Part shown: piece after piece, positions 24,339-32,846 of the stretch | How the letters are laid out: every line of letters starts with the position of its first letter | How positions within the stretch are numbered: the stretch's first letter is position 1 | From: Flavicella marina | GTDB taxonomy: Bacteria; Bacteroidota; Bacteroidia; Flavobacteriales; Flavobacteriaceae | Direction: 5' to 3' | DNA: 64,000 nucleotides | Assembly (NCBI RefSeq): GCF_009193215.1 | Contig: NZ_VYVA01000001.1 | Location: 496,001-560,000, forward strand | Notes under the pieces: model-generated | What the model was told of the DNA's origin: nothing | Seen by the model: the letters and a program-made list of their open reading frames with translations, nothing else | Database searches by the model: none | Program-made: the position numbers and the translations under genes

Positions 24339-25523
24339 ATGAAACAATTATCAAACAGAATTAACAGCTTACCAACTTCTGCAACTTTAGCAATGGCTGC
24401 TAAAGCAAGAGAATTGAAAGAACAAGGAAAAGACATTATTAGTCTTAGTTTAGGAGAACCTGATTTTAACACTCCTGAATTTATCAAAGATGCTGCTATT
24501 CAAGCTGTAAATGACAACTATAACTCTTACAGTCCTGTAAATGGATATTTAGATTTACGTGAGTCTATTTGCAAAAAATTTAAAAGAGACAACAACCTAT
24601 CATACAACCCTAATCAAGTGGTAGTTTCTACTGGGGCAAAGCAATCAATTGCTAACATAGCACAAGTACTATTAAATCCTGGTGACGAAGTATTGCTACC
24701 AGCTCCATATTGGGTGAGCTATTCAGCAATATCAACATTGGCAGAGGCAACTTTCGTTGAAATTCCTTCTTCTATTGATACTGATTTCAAAATCACTCCA
24801 GAACAATTAGAAGCTGCAATCACTCCAAAATCTAAATTGATATTCTTCAATTCACCAAACAACCCAAGTGGTTCAATTTATACAGAAGAAGAATACAGAG
24901 CATTGGCAAAGGTTTTAGAAAAACACCCGCAAATTTTTGTAGTTTCAGATGAAATCTATGAGCACATCAACTACGGAACTCCAAACTTTAGTTTTGCAGC
25001 AATCGAAAGTATGTACGATAGAACAATCACTGTTAATGGTGTTGCAAAAGCATTCGCTATGACTGGATGGAGAATTGGATACATCGGAGCACCTGAATGG
25101 ATTGCAAAAGCTTGTAACAAATTGCAAGGTCAAGTTACTTCTGGTGCGAACTGTATCGCACAAAGAGCTACAATTACAGCCTTAGATGCACCTGTTACAA
25201 AAATAGGATATATGGTGGATGAATTTCACAAAAGAAGAGATATCGTTTTAGATTTATTAGGAAAAATCAAAGGATTTAAATTAAACATTCCAAAAGGAGC
25301 TTTTTATGTTTTCCCTGATGTTTCGTATTTCTTTGGTAAAACGATCAAAGGAACTAAAATTAAAAACGCTTCTGACTTCTCTATGTACTTATTAGAGAAT
25401 GCAAATGTCGCAACAGTAACCGGTGAAGCTTTTGGTGCACCTGACTGTATACGTATGTCTTACGCAGCTTCAGAAGAACAATTAAGAGAAGCTATTGAAA
25501 GAATTAAAAAGGCACTTGCTTAA
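24339..25523 (+). CDS. Pyridoxal-phosphate aminotransferase, aspartate aminotransferase type
   Basis: A 394-residue class I aminotransferase. It shows N-x-P-N-N-P-S-G (about 171-178), S-D204-E-I-Y-E (binding the pyridine nitrogen), and the PLP lysine K237 in N-G-V-A-K-A-F-A-M-T-G-W-R-I-G-Y. The final arginine for the substrate carboxylate is in C-I-R-M-S-Y-A. This class I-gamma type in Bacteroidetes is usually annotated AspC/AatA and moves amino groups between aspartate or aromatic acids and 2-oxoglutarate. Specificity cannot be fixed from sequence. It is monocistronic with a terminator. Confidence 0.92.
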   Translation: MKQLSNRINSLPTSATLAMAAKARELKEQGKDIISLSLGEPDFNTPEFIKDAAIQAVNDNYNSYSPVNGYLDLRESICKKFKRDNNLSYNPNQVVVSTGAKQSIANIAQVLLNPGDEVLLPAPYWVSYSAISTLAEATFVEIPSSIDTDFKITPEQLEAAITPKSKLIFFNSPNNPSGSIYTEEEYRALAKVLEKHPQIFVVSDEIYEHINYGTPNFSFAAIESMYDRTITVNGVAKAFAMTGWRIGYIGAPEWIAKACNKLQGQVTSGANCIAQRATITALDAPVTKIGYMVDEFHKRRDIVLDLLGKIKGFKLNIPKGAFYVFPDVSYFFGKTIKGTKIKNASDFSMYLLENANVATVTGEAFGAPDCIRMSYAASEEQLREAIERIKKALA

Positions 25524-25540
25524 TATTTTTTCAAAAAACC

Positions 25541-25576
25541 AAAAAAAACTCACATTTATCAATGTGAGTTTTTTTA
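25541..25576 (+). terminator. Intrinsic terminator of the aminotransferase gene
   Basis: AACTCACATT (25547-25556) pairs with AATGTGAGTT (25561-25570), loop TATC, with flanking A and T runs. Confidence 0.9.
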
Positions 25577-25665
25577 TTTCTAAAATTAAATAAATATAGT
25601 TCGTATATTTTCGATATTTTAGTATTTTTATAGTGCCTTCCCCTTGAAAAAAATGCTATCCATCT

Positions 25666-25992
25666 ATGTCAGAAGAACAAAGTATTCTTGAATTAGAAAA
25701 ATCGATCAAATCAAACAAAACAGCTATTAAAACCAAGAAAAAAAGAATACCTATTACCATTAGTGGTTTGGTATTGGCGTACCTTCTTATTTTCAATCTA
25801 TCATCAATTGTTCTCTCGGATTATATCGACAATCAAATTGAATTCATAAAACTTATTTCTATTGTATTCGTAGTTCTACTATTTCTATATGTAATTGTAA
25901 CTATATACTCAATTTCAAGATTAAACACTATCAACAAAGAGCAAAACATTTCTCTATACAAAGTTGCCAAACTAAAAGAAGAGGTGTCTTAA
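25666..25992 (+). CDS. Small two-helix membrane protein, unknown
   Basis: A 108-residue protein I do not recognise. A charged N-terminal helix (E-L-E-K-S-I-K-S-N-K-T-A-I-K-T-K-K-K) leads to two membrane segments at about 28-50 and 62-82, then a charged tail. Both ends would lie in the cytoplasm. It has an ATG start, a clean stop and a codon pattern like its neighbours. It is flanked by the aminotransferase terminator and a promoter at 26035, so it is probably a single-gene unit. Confidence 0.6.
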   Translation: MSEEQSILELEKSIKSNKTAIKTKKKRIPITISGLVLAYLLIFNLSSIVLSDYIDNQIEFIKLISIVFVVLLFLYVIVTIYSISRLNTINKEQNISLYKVAKLKEEVS

Positions 25993-26034
25993 CCCCTATT
26001 TTTAGGGAGTTTTAATTTTCATACTTAACAACTA

Positions 26035-26065
26035 TTGTAAATAGTAGTTGATTCCTATATTTTTG
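26035..26065 (+). promoter_or_regulatory. Promoter of the small T9SS-tail gene
   Basis: TTG (26035-26037), a 20-base spacer and TATTTTTG (26058-26065) fit the Bacteroidetes pattern, 17 bases before the ATG at 26083. Confidence 0.65.
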
Positions 26066-26082
26066 ATTCTATAGAAAATGAT

Positions 26083-26424
26083 ATGAAACACTCCTACCCC
26101 TTTGTTTTCATTATTGTAATACTGACGTTGTTTTCTTTTAGAGCTACTTCTTTTCCTATAGAAGCGCACTATAAAGAGGCCTATGTATCAGCACCTCCAA
26201 TTTTAAAAATACATGCGCATCAAAAAAACAACGAATTGGTTTTTACAGGTGAAGATGTAAAAAAAATTAATTGGATTTATATCTACAATATCTCTGGAAA
26301 TCTTGCACTCAAAAGTAAATTTACAAAAACACCTATCCCTACTTTTGGGTTAAAAACCGGAATTTATTATCTGAAGGTTGAAACGGCCGAAGGCATGCTC
26401 ACGAAAAGATTGATTGTCAACTAA
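26083..26424 (+). CDS. Small exported protein made mostly of a T9SS-like sorting domain
   Basis: A 113-residue protein. After a signal peptide (about 1-22) and a short linker, residues about 40-113 match the type A C-terminal sorting domain: I-Y-I-Y-N-I-S-G-N-L, G-L-K-T-G-I-Y-Y-L-K-V-E-T and the terminal K-R-L-I-V-N. There is virtually no cargo ahead of it. It is either a remnant of a larger gene, a free sorting-domain protein, or a small secreted peptide carrier. It has its own promoter, which argues against simple decay. Confidence 0.7.
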   Translation: MKHSYPFVFIIVILTLFSFRATSFPIEAHYKEAYVSAPPILKIHAHQKNNELVFTGEDVKKINWIYIYNISGNLALKSKFTKTPIPTFGLKTGIYYLKVETAEGMLTKRLIVN

Positions 26425-26482
26425 CAATGTAAACAGATTAGATGTTTTAAAAAAGATTTTATCTTTACCTAAAACTCAATCT

Positions 26483-26842
26483 ATGAATTCATTTACAACC
26501 TTGCTTATCGTTATAGTTGCCATCATTCATTTTTATTTTTTGTATTTAGAAATGTTTTTATGGACCAAACCGATAGGCCTTAAAACTTTCGGAATCACCA
26601 AAGAGTTTGCTGAACAATCTAAAATCATGGCAGCCAATCAAGGATTGTACAATGGATTTCTCGCTTCAGGTCTATTATGGTCGTTATTCACAGCACAGGT
26701 TAATACTCAAATTTTCTTTCTTAGTTGTGTAATTGTGGCCGGGATTTATGGAAGTATAAGCTTAAAGAAAAAGGCCGTATTTTTCTTTCAATCTGTCCCT
26801 GCTATTTTAACGATATTGATTATTTTTATCAATAAACTATAA
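26483..26842 (+). CDS. DUF1304 membrane protein
   Basis: A 119-residue protein (start ATG at 26483; the frame upstream has no ATG and would overlap the preceding gene). Four hydrophobic segments are seen. The sequence H-F-Y-F-L-Y-L-E-M-F-L-W and N-Q-G-L-Y-N-G-F-L-A-S-G-L identify the DUF1304 family of small inner-membrane proteins, whose function is not known to me. mscS follows after 12 bases, so the two are likely cotranscribed. A TATCTTTA close to a -7 box lies at 26460-26467. Confidence 0.85.
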   Translation: MNSFTTLLIVIVAIIHFYFLYLEMFLWTKPIGLKTFGITKEFAEQSKIMAANQGLYNGFLASGLLWSLFTAQVNTQIFFLSCVIVAGIYGSISLKKKAVFFFQSVPAILTILIIFINKL

Positions 26843-26854
26843 AAACACTTCAAC

Positions 26855-27694
26855 ATGGATGAAATAGAAGATATTACAGAAGACATTTCACAAATCGACT
26901 ATGCTAAGTACACTGAACTAGCCATAGAGTTTGGTATGAAAATCGCAATAGGACTGTTAATTTTAATCGTCGGTCTTTGGATCATTAAAAAGGTCATCAA
27001 AATCATCAACGGCCTAATGAAAAAGGCTGAAGTTGAAACCAGTCTTCGAAAATTTTTATCACACTTGTTTACTTGGACCTTGAAAATAGTTCTTTTTATT
27101 AGTGTTTTAAACCAAATAGGAATTGCTACTACTTCGTTTATGGCCATCATTGGTGCTGCTGGTTTAGCAGTTGGTTTAGCCTTACAAGGTTCGTTTAGTA
27201 ATTTTGCGGGTGGAGTTCTTATCTTACTTTTCAAACCCTTTAAAGTAGGCGATTTGATCGAAGCACATGGTGAATTCGGAGAAGTTAAAGAAATTCAGAT
27301 TTTTGTGACAAAATTAATCACAGTAAAAAATAGAGTTGCTATCATACCTAACGGAATTTTATCAAATGGAATTATTAAAAATTTTACAGAAGAAGGCAAA
27401 TTAAGAGTTGATATTGCAATTGGTATCAGCTATGATTCAAACATTAAAGAAGCAAAAGATATTTTGTTAAACATTATCAAAAGCCATCCTTTAACACTAA
27501 AAGAACCAGCCCCAGTTGTAAATGTATTGGATTTAGGAGATAGTTCAGTGAATTTAGGGGTACGTCCTTATGCAACACCAGAAGATTACTGGACTGTATA
27601 TTTTGAATGCATTGAACAATGTAAAGAAGCGCTTGATGAAGCAAATATTACAATCCCGTTCCCGCAACGAGATGTTCATATGATTACAAAATAA
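26855..27694 (+). CDS. mscS: Small-conductance mechanosensitive channel (MscS family)
   Basis: A 279-residue protein with three membrane segments (about 24-46, 66-88, 90-115). The third contains the pore-lining G/A-rich helix G-A-A-G-L-A-V-G-L-A-L-Q-G-S-F-S-N-F-A-G-G, and the following beta domain has F-K-P-F-K-V-G-D-L-I-E and V-K-E-I-Q. These are the MscS hallmarks. The channel opens under membrane tension to release solutes during hypo-osmotic shock. The length matches E. coli MscS. It ends in a strong bidirectional terminator shared with der. Confidence 0.95.
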   Translation: MDEIEDITEDISQIDYAKYTELAIEFGMKIAIGLLILIVGLWIIKKVIKIINGLMKKAEVETSLRKFLSHLFTWTLKIVLFISVLNQIGIATTSFMAIIGAAGLAVGLALQGSFSNFAGGVLILLFKPFKVGDLIEAHGEFGEVKEIQIFVTKLITVKNRVAIIPNGILSNGIIKNFTEEGKLRVDIAIGISYDSNIKEAKDILLNIIKSHPLTLKEPAPVVNVLDLGDSSVNLGVRPYATPEDYWTVYFECIEQCKEALDEANITIPFPQRDVHMITK

Positions 27695-27701
27695 TACAAA
27701 T

Positions 27702-27733
27702 AAAAAAAGCCGCTATTAAAGCGGCTTTTTTTA
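27702..27733. terminator. Bidirectional terminator between mscS and der
   Basis: A7-GCCGCT (27702-27714) pairs with AGCGGC-T7 (27720-27732), loop ATTAA. A and T runs on both sides serve both convergent genes, and the right arm reaches into the der stop codon region. Confidence 0.92.
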
Positions 27734-29044
27734 TTTCTGTCTAAAATATATGGTTAGCGGTACCCCACTAAAATCATAAATTTCTCTCAACTTATTTTCT
27801 AAATACCTTCTATAAGGCTCTCTAACATACTGCGGTAAGTTGGCAAAAAACGCAAACTGTGGCGTATGTGTTGGTAGCTGCATGCAGTATTTAATTTTTA
27901 CAAATTTTCCTTTTACTGCAGGTGGTCCGTATTGCTGAATGATTTCTAGCATCGTTTCATTCAACTTACTTGTAGGAATTCTACGTTTTTTATTTTCGAA
28001 AACCTCAACAGCTGTTTCAATCGCTTTTAACAAACGTTGTTTGGTAACAGTAGATGTAAAAATTACAGGCACATCTGTGAATGGTGCTATTTCTCTTTTT
28101 ACATAAGCTTCAAATTCTTTCATCGTATTGGTTTCTTTATCAACCAAATCCCACTTGTTTACCAAGACAACAATTCCTTTTCTATTTTTCTCCGCCAGCC
28201 AAAAAATATTCTGGTCTTGGGCTTCAAAACCACGAGTAGCATCTATCATTAAAATAGCAACATCACAATGCTCAATAGCTCTAACCGCTCGCATCACAGA
28301 GTAAAATTCTAAATCTTCTGATACTTTAGACTTTTTTCTAATTCCAGCGGTATCGACCAAATTAAATTTAAATCCGAATCTCGTATATTCAGTATCAATA
28401 GCATCACGAGTTGTTCCAGCTACGTTGGTAACGATATTTCTTTCTTCACCAATTAACGCATTTATAAAAGAAGATTTTCCAGCATTAGGCCTTCCTACAA
28501 CAGCAAATCTAGGCAGTTCTTCTTTTGCGTCTTCCTCAAACTCTTCTGGTGCAGCCATGTCTTCAACCAAAGCATCTAATAACTCACCTGTTCCAGAACC
28601 GTTGATCGCAGAAAAGCTATAGTACTCTCCTAATCCCAAATTATAAAACTCATATGCATCTTCTTCACGCATAGAATTATCTACTTTATTTACCGCTAAA
28701 TAAATTGGTTTTTTTGACTTGCGAAGCAATTTTGCCACAGCATCATCCAATGGAGTGATTCCCTGTGTAACATCAACCACAAAAACAATTTTATCGCATT
28801 CTTCCAGGGCTAATTCTACTTGTTTACGGATTTCACCTTCAAACACATCATCTGAACCTGTAACGTATCCACCAGTATCAATTAAAGAAAACTCTTTTCC
28901 ATTCCAATCACTTTTCCCGTAATGTCTGTCTCTAGTTACTCCACTTACCGAATCAACGATAGCTTCTCTTCGTTGAACGAGTCTGTTAAACAAAGTTGAC
29001 TTCCCAACATTGGGTCTTCCTACGATGGCTACAATAGTATTCAT
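27731..29044 (-). CDS. der: Ribosome biogenesis GTPase Der
   Basis: A 437-residue protein with two GTPase domains and a KH-like domain. The first G domain shows G-R-P-N-V-G-K-S-T (8-16) and N-K-V-D, the second G-R-P-N-A-G-K-S-S and N-K-W-D. The C-terminal part has the R-P-type K-I-K-Y-C-M-Q segment typical of Der. It is essential for 50S assembly. Length matches EngA/Der. A reverse-strand TAATTTTG box (complement of 29062-29069) lies just upstream. Confidence 0.98.
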   Translation of the reverse strand: MNTIVAIVGRPNVGKSTLFNRLVQRREAIVDSVSGVTRDRHYGKSDWNGKEFSLIDTGGYVTGSDDVFEGEIRKQVELALEECDKIVFVVDVTQGITPLDDAVAKLLRKSKKPIYLAVNKVDNSMREEDAYEFYNLGLGEYYSFSAINGSGTGELLDALVEDMAAPEEFEEDAKEELPRFAVVGRPNAGKSSFINALIGEERNIVTNVAGTTRDAIDTEYTRFGFKFNLVDTAGIRKKSKVSEDLEFYSVMRAVRAIEHCDVAILMIDATRGFEAQDQNIFWLAEKNRKGIVVLVNKWDLVDKETNTMKEFEAYVKREIAPFTDVPVIFTSTVTKQRLLKAIETAVEVFENKKRRIPTSKLNETMLEIIQQYGPPAVKGKFVKIKYCMQLPTHTPQFAFFANLPQYVREPYRRYLENKLREIYDFSGVPLTIYFRQK

Positions 29045-29061
29045 TGTGTTTTAATTTTTTG

Positions 29062-29069
29062 CAAAATTA
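29062..29069 (-). promoter_or_regulatory. -7 box of der
   Basis: Reverse-strand TAATTTTG, 17 bases before the der start, fits TAnnTTTG. Confidence 0.5.
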
Positions 29070-29106
29070 CGCTTTTTTAATTTGGAAATCACATTAAAAT
29101 TATGCG

Positions 29107-29146
29107 CAAAAAAAAGCCCGAATTACTAGATAGTAATTCGGGCTTT
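29107..29146 (-). terminator. Intrinsic terminator of the choice-of-anchor I gene
   Basis: A 15-bp perfect stem, AAAGCCCGAATTACT (29113-29127) with its complement (29132-29146), loop AGAT. The A-run on the left provides the U tract for the reverse strand. Confidence 0.9.
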
Positions 29147-29168
29147 AGGTATTATTAATCAAACACAA

Positions 29169-30728
29169 TTAATTGTTCTCATAGATACTCACTGTACCAC
29201 TTACTTCGTTAGAAACAATTAATAAATCTTTACCTGATGGACTGTCAGCAGCAGGTACTACAAGTAATCCCTCTGGACCGATATCTCCGTCATGAGAAAG
29301 GATATCTAAGAATCCTGGTGCGATTGGGTTAGAAATATCATAGATCAATACTTGATTGTTTCTTTCCAAACCAACAAACAATATATGACGGTTCCCTAAA
29401 CTTAAAGTAGTCACACTTTCTGGCTCCGCTCCTTTATCATCACTTCTTTTATCTCCACCGTTAAACACGTCAGGTGTTTCAATCAAAGTTTCTTTTGCAA
29501 TATCATTTCCACTATCATATACCAAAGATCCATTTGCAGACCAAATAGAAAACGAACGTGCGCCATAAGAATAGATTTGTTCTACCTTGTTATCATTATT
29601 TGCATCTCCCAAAGTGGTAGTTGTTTTCAATCTACCTAAATTTATTTCATTTAAGAAATCTCCTTCCAAAGGATATACCGTTTCATCTAACTGTAAATCA
29701 TCCAACCTAACTTCTTCACTATACCCATCATAATCTCTAGCATCACCTTCGTTTGCAGAAATCACATATTCTGTTCCACCGATATTAATCGCTGTAATCG
29801 CATCTGGCTGATAGATTCCTTTTACGTTCCAGTTTTTCAATTGCTTTACTCCATCCTTATCACTAGCATCAATAGAATTTCCTGCCAAATTATAATCTTT
29901 AAATCCTAATGGATAAATTGCCTCTATAGACTTAGATTCAATATTAACTTTCGCAATTCCGTTGTTCTCTTGCAAAGAAACCCAAGCAGTTTTAGAATCT
30001 TCAGAAACTGCAATATATTCTGGCTCTACATCTTTCGCTAAATCTGCATTTGGTCCGAAAACTCTGAACCCATCAGACTCCAATGAAGCTTCTGAAGCAT
30101 TAAAAGCGGTGAAATCTAAAGTTGTTACAACATCTGTATCAACATCGATAATACTAATAGTACCTTGAGGATCGTTATCATACGCATCGTTTGGCTCTCC
30201 TTCATTCGCTGAAAGAATAAACTTACCGTCTTTTGTATACGTTACCATATCTGGTAACGCACCTACCGTATATTGTTTTTCTAGCGCTTCTGTCGCAGCA
30301 TTAAAAACCAAAATCTTACCGTTGTTTTGTTTTACATCTGCCTCTACAGCTACAGCAATTTTTCCATCATACACTGCAACACTATTAGGTGCTCCATATG
30401 CATCAAGATTTATCGAACTCGACTTTTGAGGGTTGTTTACATCTGATAGATTGACAATTGATATTTCGTTGATTTCAACATTTACCACAAATAACTTCTT
30501 AGATACTGGATCAAAAGCAGCAATTTCAGCCGCTCCTTCTGAATCATCTTCACCGGCAGGACCTGTTCTTAATGTGATTGTTTTTTTATAGTTGAAATCG
30601 ACTGTAGTATCAACTACCTCATCTTTTATTTCATCTACAATCTCTTTGATATTTTCTTTTGCTTCATCATTACATGAGAACATCCCAATTGACAATGCTA
30701 CTAGAAATACTTTACTCGTAAGTTTCAT
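29169..30728 (-). CDS. Choice-of-anchor I family lipoprotein (beta-propeller)
   Basis: A 519-residue protein from the ATG at 30728, which starts a lipoprotein signal ending G-M-F-S-C-N-D. A charged spacer (E-N-I-K-E-I-V-D-E-I-K-D-E-V) separates lipid and domain. The rest is a repetitive beta-propeller of the LVIVD/YncE kind, with V-A-V-Y-D-G-K-I-A-V-A, G-K-F-I-L-S-A-N-E-G-E-P-N-D-A-Y and V-I-S-A-N-E-G-D-A-R-D-Y-D-G-Y. These last motifs mark the family annotated choice-of-anchor I or alkaline-phosphatase-like. A surface metal-binding or esterase role is suggested by relatives but not shown here. Confidence 0.85.
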   Translation of the reverse strand: MKLTSKVFLVALSIGMFSCNDEAKENIKEIVDEIKDEVVDTTVDFNYKKTITLRTGPAGEDDSEGAAEIAAFDPVSKKLFVVNVEINEISIVNLSDVNNPQKSSSINLDAYGAPNSVAVYDGKIAVAVEADVKQNNGKILVFNAATEALEKQYTVGALPDMVTYTKDGKFILSANEGEPNDAYDNDPQGTISIIDVDTDVVTTLDFTAFNASEASLESDGFRVFGPNADLAKDVEPEYIAVSEDSKTAWVSLQENNGIAKVNIESKSIEAIYPLGFKDYNLAGNSIDASDKDGVKQLKNWNVKGIYQPDAITAINIGGTEYVISANEGDARDYDGYSEEVRLDDLQLDETVYPLEGDFLNEINLGRLKTTTTLGDANNDNKVEQIYSYGARSFSIWSANGSLVYDSGNDIAKETLIETPDVFNGGDKRSDDKGAEPESVTTLSLGNRHILFVGLERNNQVLIYDISNPIAPGFLDILSHDGDIGPEGLLVVPAADSPSGKDLLIVSNEVSGTVSIYENN

Positions 30729-30913
30729 AATATTAGATTTTATTTGAGGCAATATTAGAACTAACCAGTAAACAAATGTTTATCTAGAAAAAAAGTAAAG
30801 GTTATGAAAACTTGTTTGTAGGTAAAGAAAAAGTAACTGTAATATTACGAATGTAAACTATAGGTAAATTTGTTTTTATAAATTGTTTATCTTTCTGAAC
30901 TAAGCGACTCACA

Positions 30914-31417
30914 ATGAAAGAAGAAAAAAACAGTCCTATTTTTTTACGACCAAGATTTAGTATTGAGCTGCCAAAAAGCAAAACTGAACTTTTAAAAAAT
31001 TTTTCTGAAGCTTTTTCTCAAACAGATTGTCCTTTTGTGGGTAAAATTGTAGATGGACACGTGGTGGTAGACATCCCTATTACAGAAAATCACTTCTGGT
31101 CGCCACAATTGCATTTAGAAATTGAAGCTACCGATACCAAAAATTCTATTGCAAAAGGATTATTCGGACCAAAACCTCAAGTATGGACACTTTTCATGTT
31201 TTTGCATTCGAGTGTTGCTTTTACCTTTATTGGAGTACTTATTTATGCATATACAAAATGGACACTCAAAGAAGATGTTACTATTTCTATTGCTATTTTA
31301 ATTGCTTTACCTATTTTTTGGTTTGTGATGTATTTTTTAGGACGTATTGGAAAAAAAACAGGTCACTCACAAATGGAGGACCTGCATGATTTTATGATTT
31401 CTATACTAGAAAAATAA
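30914..31417 (+). CDS. Two-helix membrane protein, unknown
   Basis: A 167-residue protein I do not recognise. A soluble N-terminal part of about 90 residues (F-L-R-P-R-F-S-I-E-L, V-D-I-P-I-T-E-N-H-F-W-S-P-Q-L-H-L-E-I) leads to two membrane segments at about 92-113 and 122-143 and a short charged tail. Such proteins occur in Flavobacteriaceae as GTP-ase-neighbour hypotheticals. It converges on era with a degenerate repeat between them. Confidence 0.6.
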   Translation: MKEEKNSPIFLRPRFSIELPKSKTELLKNFSEAFSQTDCPFVGKIVDGHVVVDIPITENHFWSPQLHLEIEATDTKNSIAKGLFGPKPQVWTLFMFLHSSVAFTFIGVLIYAYTKWTLKEDVTISIAILIALPIFWFVMYFLGRIGKKTGHSQMEDLHDFMISILEK

Positions 31418-31441
31418 CAGTCGTATCTGAAACCTGAATCT

Positions 31442-31485
31442 ATTAGAAGTCGAAGCACGAAACACTAAGCACAGTCGAAGTGTAC
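31442..31485. repeat. Degenerate REP-like element before era
   Basis: CACTAAGCACAGTCGAAGTG (31463-31482) is a variant of the element at 5373-5395, with CACT/AGTG arms; a partial copy (GAAGTCGAAGCAC) lies just left of it. It occupies the gap between the stop codons of the convergent genes. Confidence 0.65.
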
Positions 31486-31526
31486 TTATGGACCCATATA
31501 CTTTTTAGAATCAGGGAATATATGAT

Positions 31527-32408
31527 TTATTCTTTGTATCCAAAACGTTTTAACTGACGAGAATCATTTCTCCAGTTTTTATTCACCTTTACATAGAGGT
31601 CTAAAAATATTTTTTTATCGAAAAACTTTTCTAAATCTTTTCTAGCTTCCATTCCCACTCTTTTTAAGGCAGCGCCTTTATGACCTATGATAATTCCTTT
31701 TTGAGTTTCACGTTCAACCATGATAATCGCACGAATCTTGATAATTTTATCATCTTCGATAAACTCTTCAGTTTCAATTTCTACTGCATATGGAATTTCC
31801 TTTTTATAATGCATCAGAATTTTTTCACGAATACACTCGTTCACAAAAAATCGTTCTGGCTTATCGGTCAATTGATCCTTTGGATAGAAGGCAGGAGACT
31901 CTGGTAATATTTCGATAATTTTATTCAACACTCCTTCCACCCCAAAATTTTCCAAAGCAGAAATCAGGTATACATTGGCATTTGGAACCTTGTCTTGCCA
32001 ATACGCCAACTTTTCTTCAACTTCTTCTTGGTTTGATTTATCGATTTTATTGATCAGTAATAACACAGGGATTTTAGCATTTTTAATCTTACTAAAAAAC
32101 ACCTCATCTTTCAACTCCAACTCACCAACTTCAACCATATAAATTAACACATCTGCATCTTCAAAAGCTGATTTTACAAAATCCATCATTGACGATTGTA
32201 AATCATATGCTGGTTTGATAATCCCAGGAGTATCAGAAAACAGTATTTGAAAATCTTCACCGTTCACAATTCCCAAAATTCTATGACGGGTTGTTTGTGC
32301 CTTAGAGGTTATGATTGACAAGCGTTCGCCCACCAACGCATTCATTAATGTTGATTTACCTACGTTCGGATTTCCAATAATATTTACAAAACCTGCTTTA
32401 TGTGCCAT
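31527..32408 (-). CDS. era: GTPase Era
   Basis: A 293-residue protein: an N-terminal G domain (G-N-P-N-V-G-K-S-T, S-D-T-P-G-I, N-K-I-D) and a C-terminal KH domain (G-H-K-G-A-A-L-K-R-V-G-M-E-A-R-K-D-L-E). Era binds the 3' end of 16S rRNA and couples 30S maturation to growth. Length is normal. A reverse-strand TATCTTTG (complement of 32426-32433) with TTTC 19 bases further up forms a good promoter. Confidence 0.98.
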   Translation of the reverse strand: MAHKAGFVNIIGNPNVGKSTLMNALVGERLSIITSKAQTTRHRILGIVNGEDFQILFSDTPGIIKPAYDLQSSMMDFVKSAFEDADVLIYMVEVGELELKDEVFFSKIKNAKIPVLLLINKIDKSNQEEVEEKLAYWQDKVPNANVYLISALENFGVEGVLNKIIEILPESPAFYPKDQLTDKPERFFVNECIREKILMHYKKEIPYAVEIETEEFIEDDKIIKIRAIIMVERETQKGIIIGHKGAALKRVGMEARKDLEKFFDKKIFLDLYVKVNKNWRNDSRQLKRFGYKE

Positions 32409-32425
32409 AATCGATAATTAAAGTG

Positions 32426-32456
32426 CAAAGATACTCTCTTTTAACAGAGTTTGAAA
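32426..32456 (-). promoter_or_regulatory. Promoter of era
   Basis: Reverse-strand TTTC, a 19-base spacer and TATCTTTG (complement of 32426-32433), close to the -33/-7 consensus. The start codon is 18 bases downstream. Confidence 0.65.
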
Positions 32457-32547
32457 CTTATTCTCTTTTTGTTTACATTTCCAAACAAGCTATCAATCAG
32501 CCTATTGAAAAGGATATTTAAAATACTTCAAAAAAACTCCTATTTTA

Positions 32548-32580
32548 TTTGGAAAAAACATTTTAATTGATGTATCTTTG
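32548..32580 (+). promoter_or_regulatory. Promoter of tRNA-Met
   Basis: TTTG (32548-32551), a 21-base spacer and TATCTTTG (32573-32580) match the Bacteroidetes consensus. The tRNA begins 12 bases later. Confidence 0.75.
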
Positions 32581-32591
32581 CAGCACGAAAT

Positions 32592-32648
<57 letters not shown>

Positions 32649-32664
<16 letters not shown>

Positions 32665-32790
32665 CTAAAACGACAAAGCAGTTACAGTAAAATGTAGCTG
32701 CTTTTTTTATGTGGTTATAGCAACCCAAGACTAAGATTGGACGAGAAGTTTATCCTGAGCTTTTGACGAAGAAAGTCCAGTTCACGATAC
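32649..32790 (+). repeat. Partial second copy of the tRNA-Met 3' end
   Basis: The 17 bases 32649-32665 (end of the T arm through the acceptor end) recur at 32774-32790 with 15 identities, 125 bases downstream. The sequence after both copies is A-rich. Confidence 0.5.
32675..32707 (+). terminator. Terminator of tRNA-Met
   Basis: AAAGCAGTTACA (32675-32686) pairs with TGTAGCTGCTTT (32693-32704) with one G-T pair, loop GTAAAA, followed by T7. Confidence 0.85.
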
Positions 32791-32792
32791 AA

Positions 32793-32823
32793 AAAAAAGC
32801 TTCAGTTTCACTGAAGCTTTTTT
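32793..32823 (-). terminator. Terminator of the CE2-like esterase gene
   Basis: AAAAAAGCTTCAGT (32793-32806) with ACTGAAGCTTTTTT (32810-32823), a 14-bp stem with a 3-base loop just past the stop on the reverse strand. Confidence 0.85.
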
Positions 32824-32846
32824 ATTTTATATCTATGCTTACAATC

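Noticed and set aside
25994-26007. CCCTA/TAGGG hairpin after the 108-residue gene as terminator
   Set aside because: Five pairs with a 4-base loop and a broken T tract; too weak to list as a feature.
26414-26482. N-terminal extension of the DUF1304 protein
   Set aside because: It relies on a TTG, overlaps the preceding gene, and the conserved sequence begins at the ATG at 26483.
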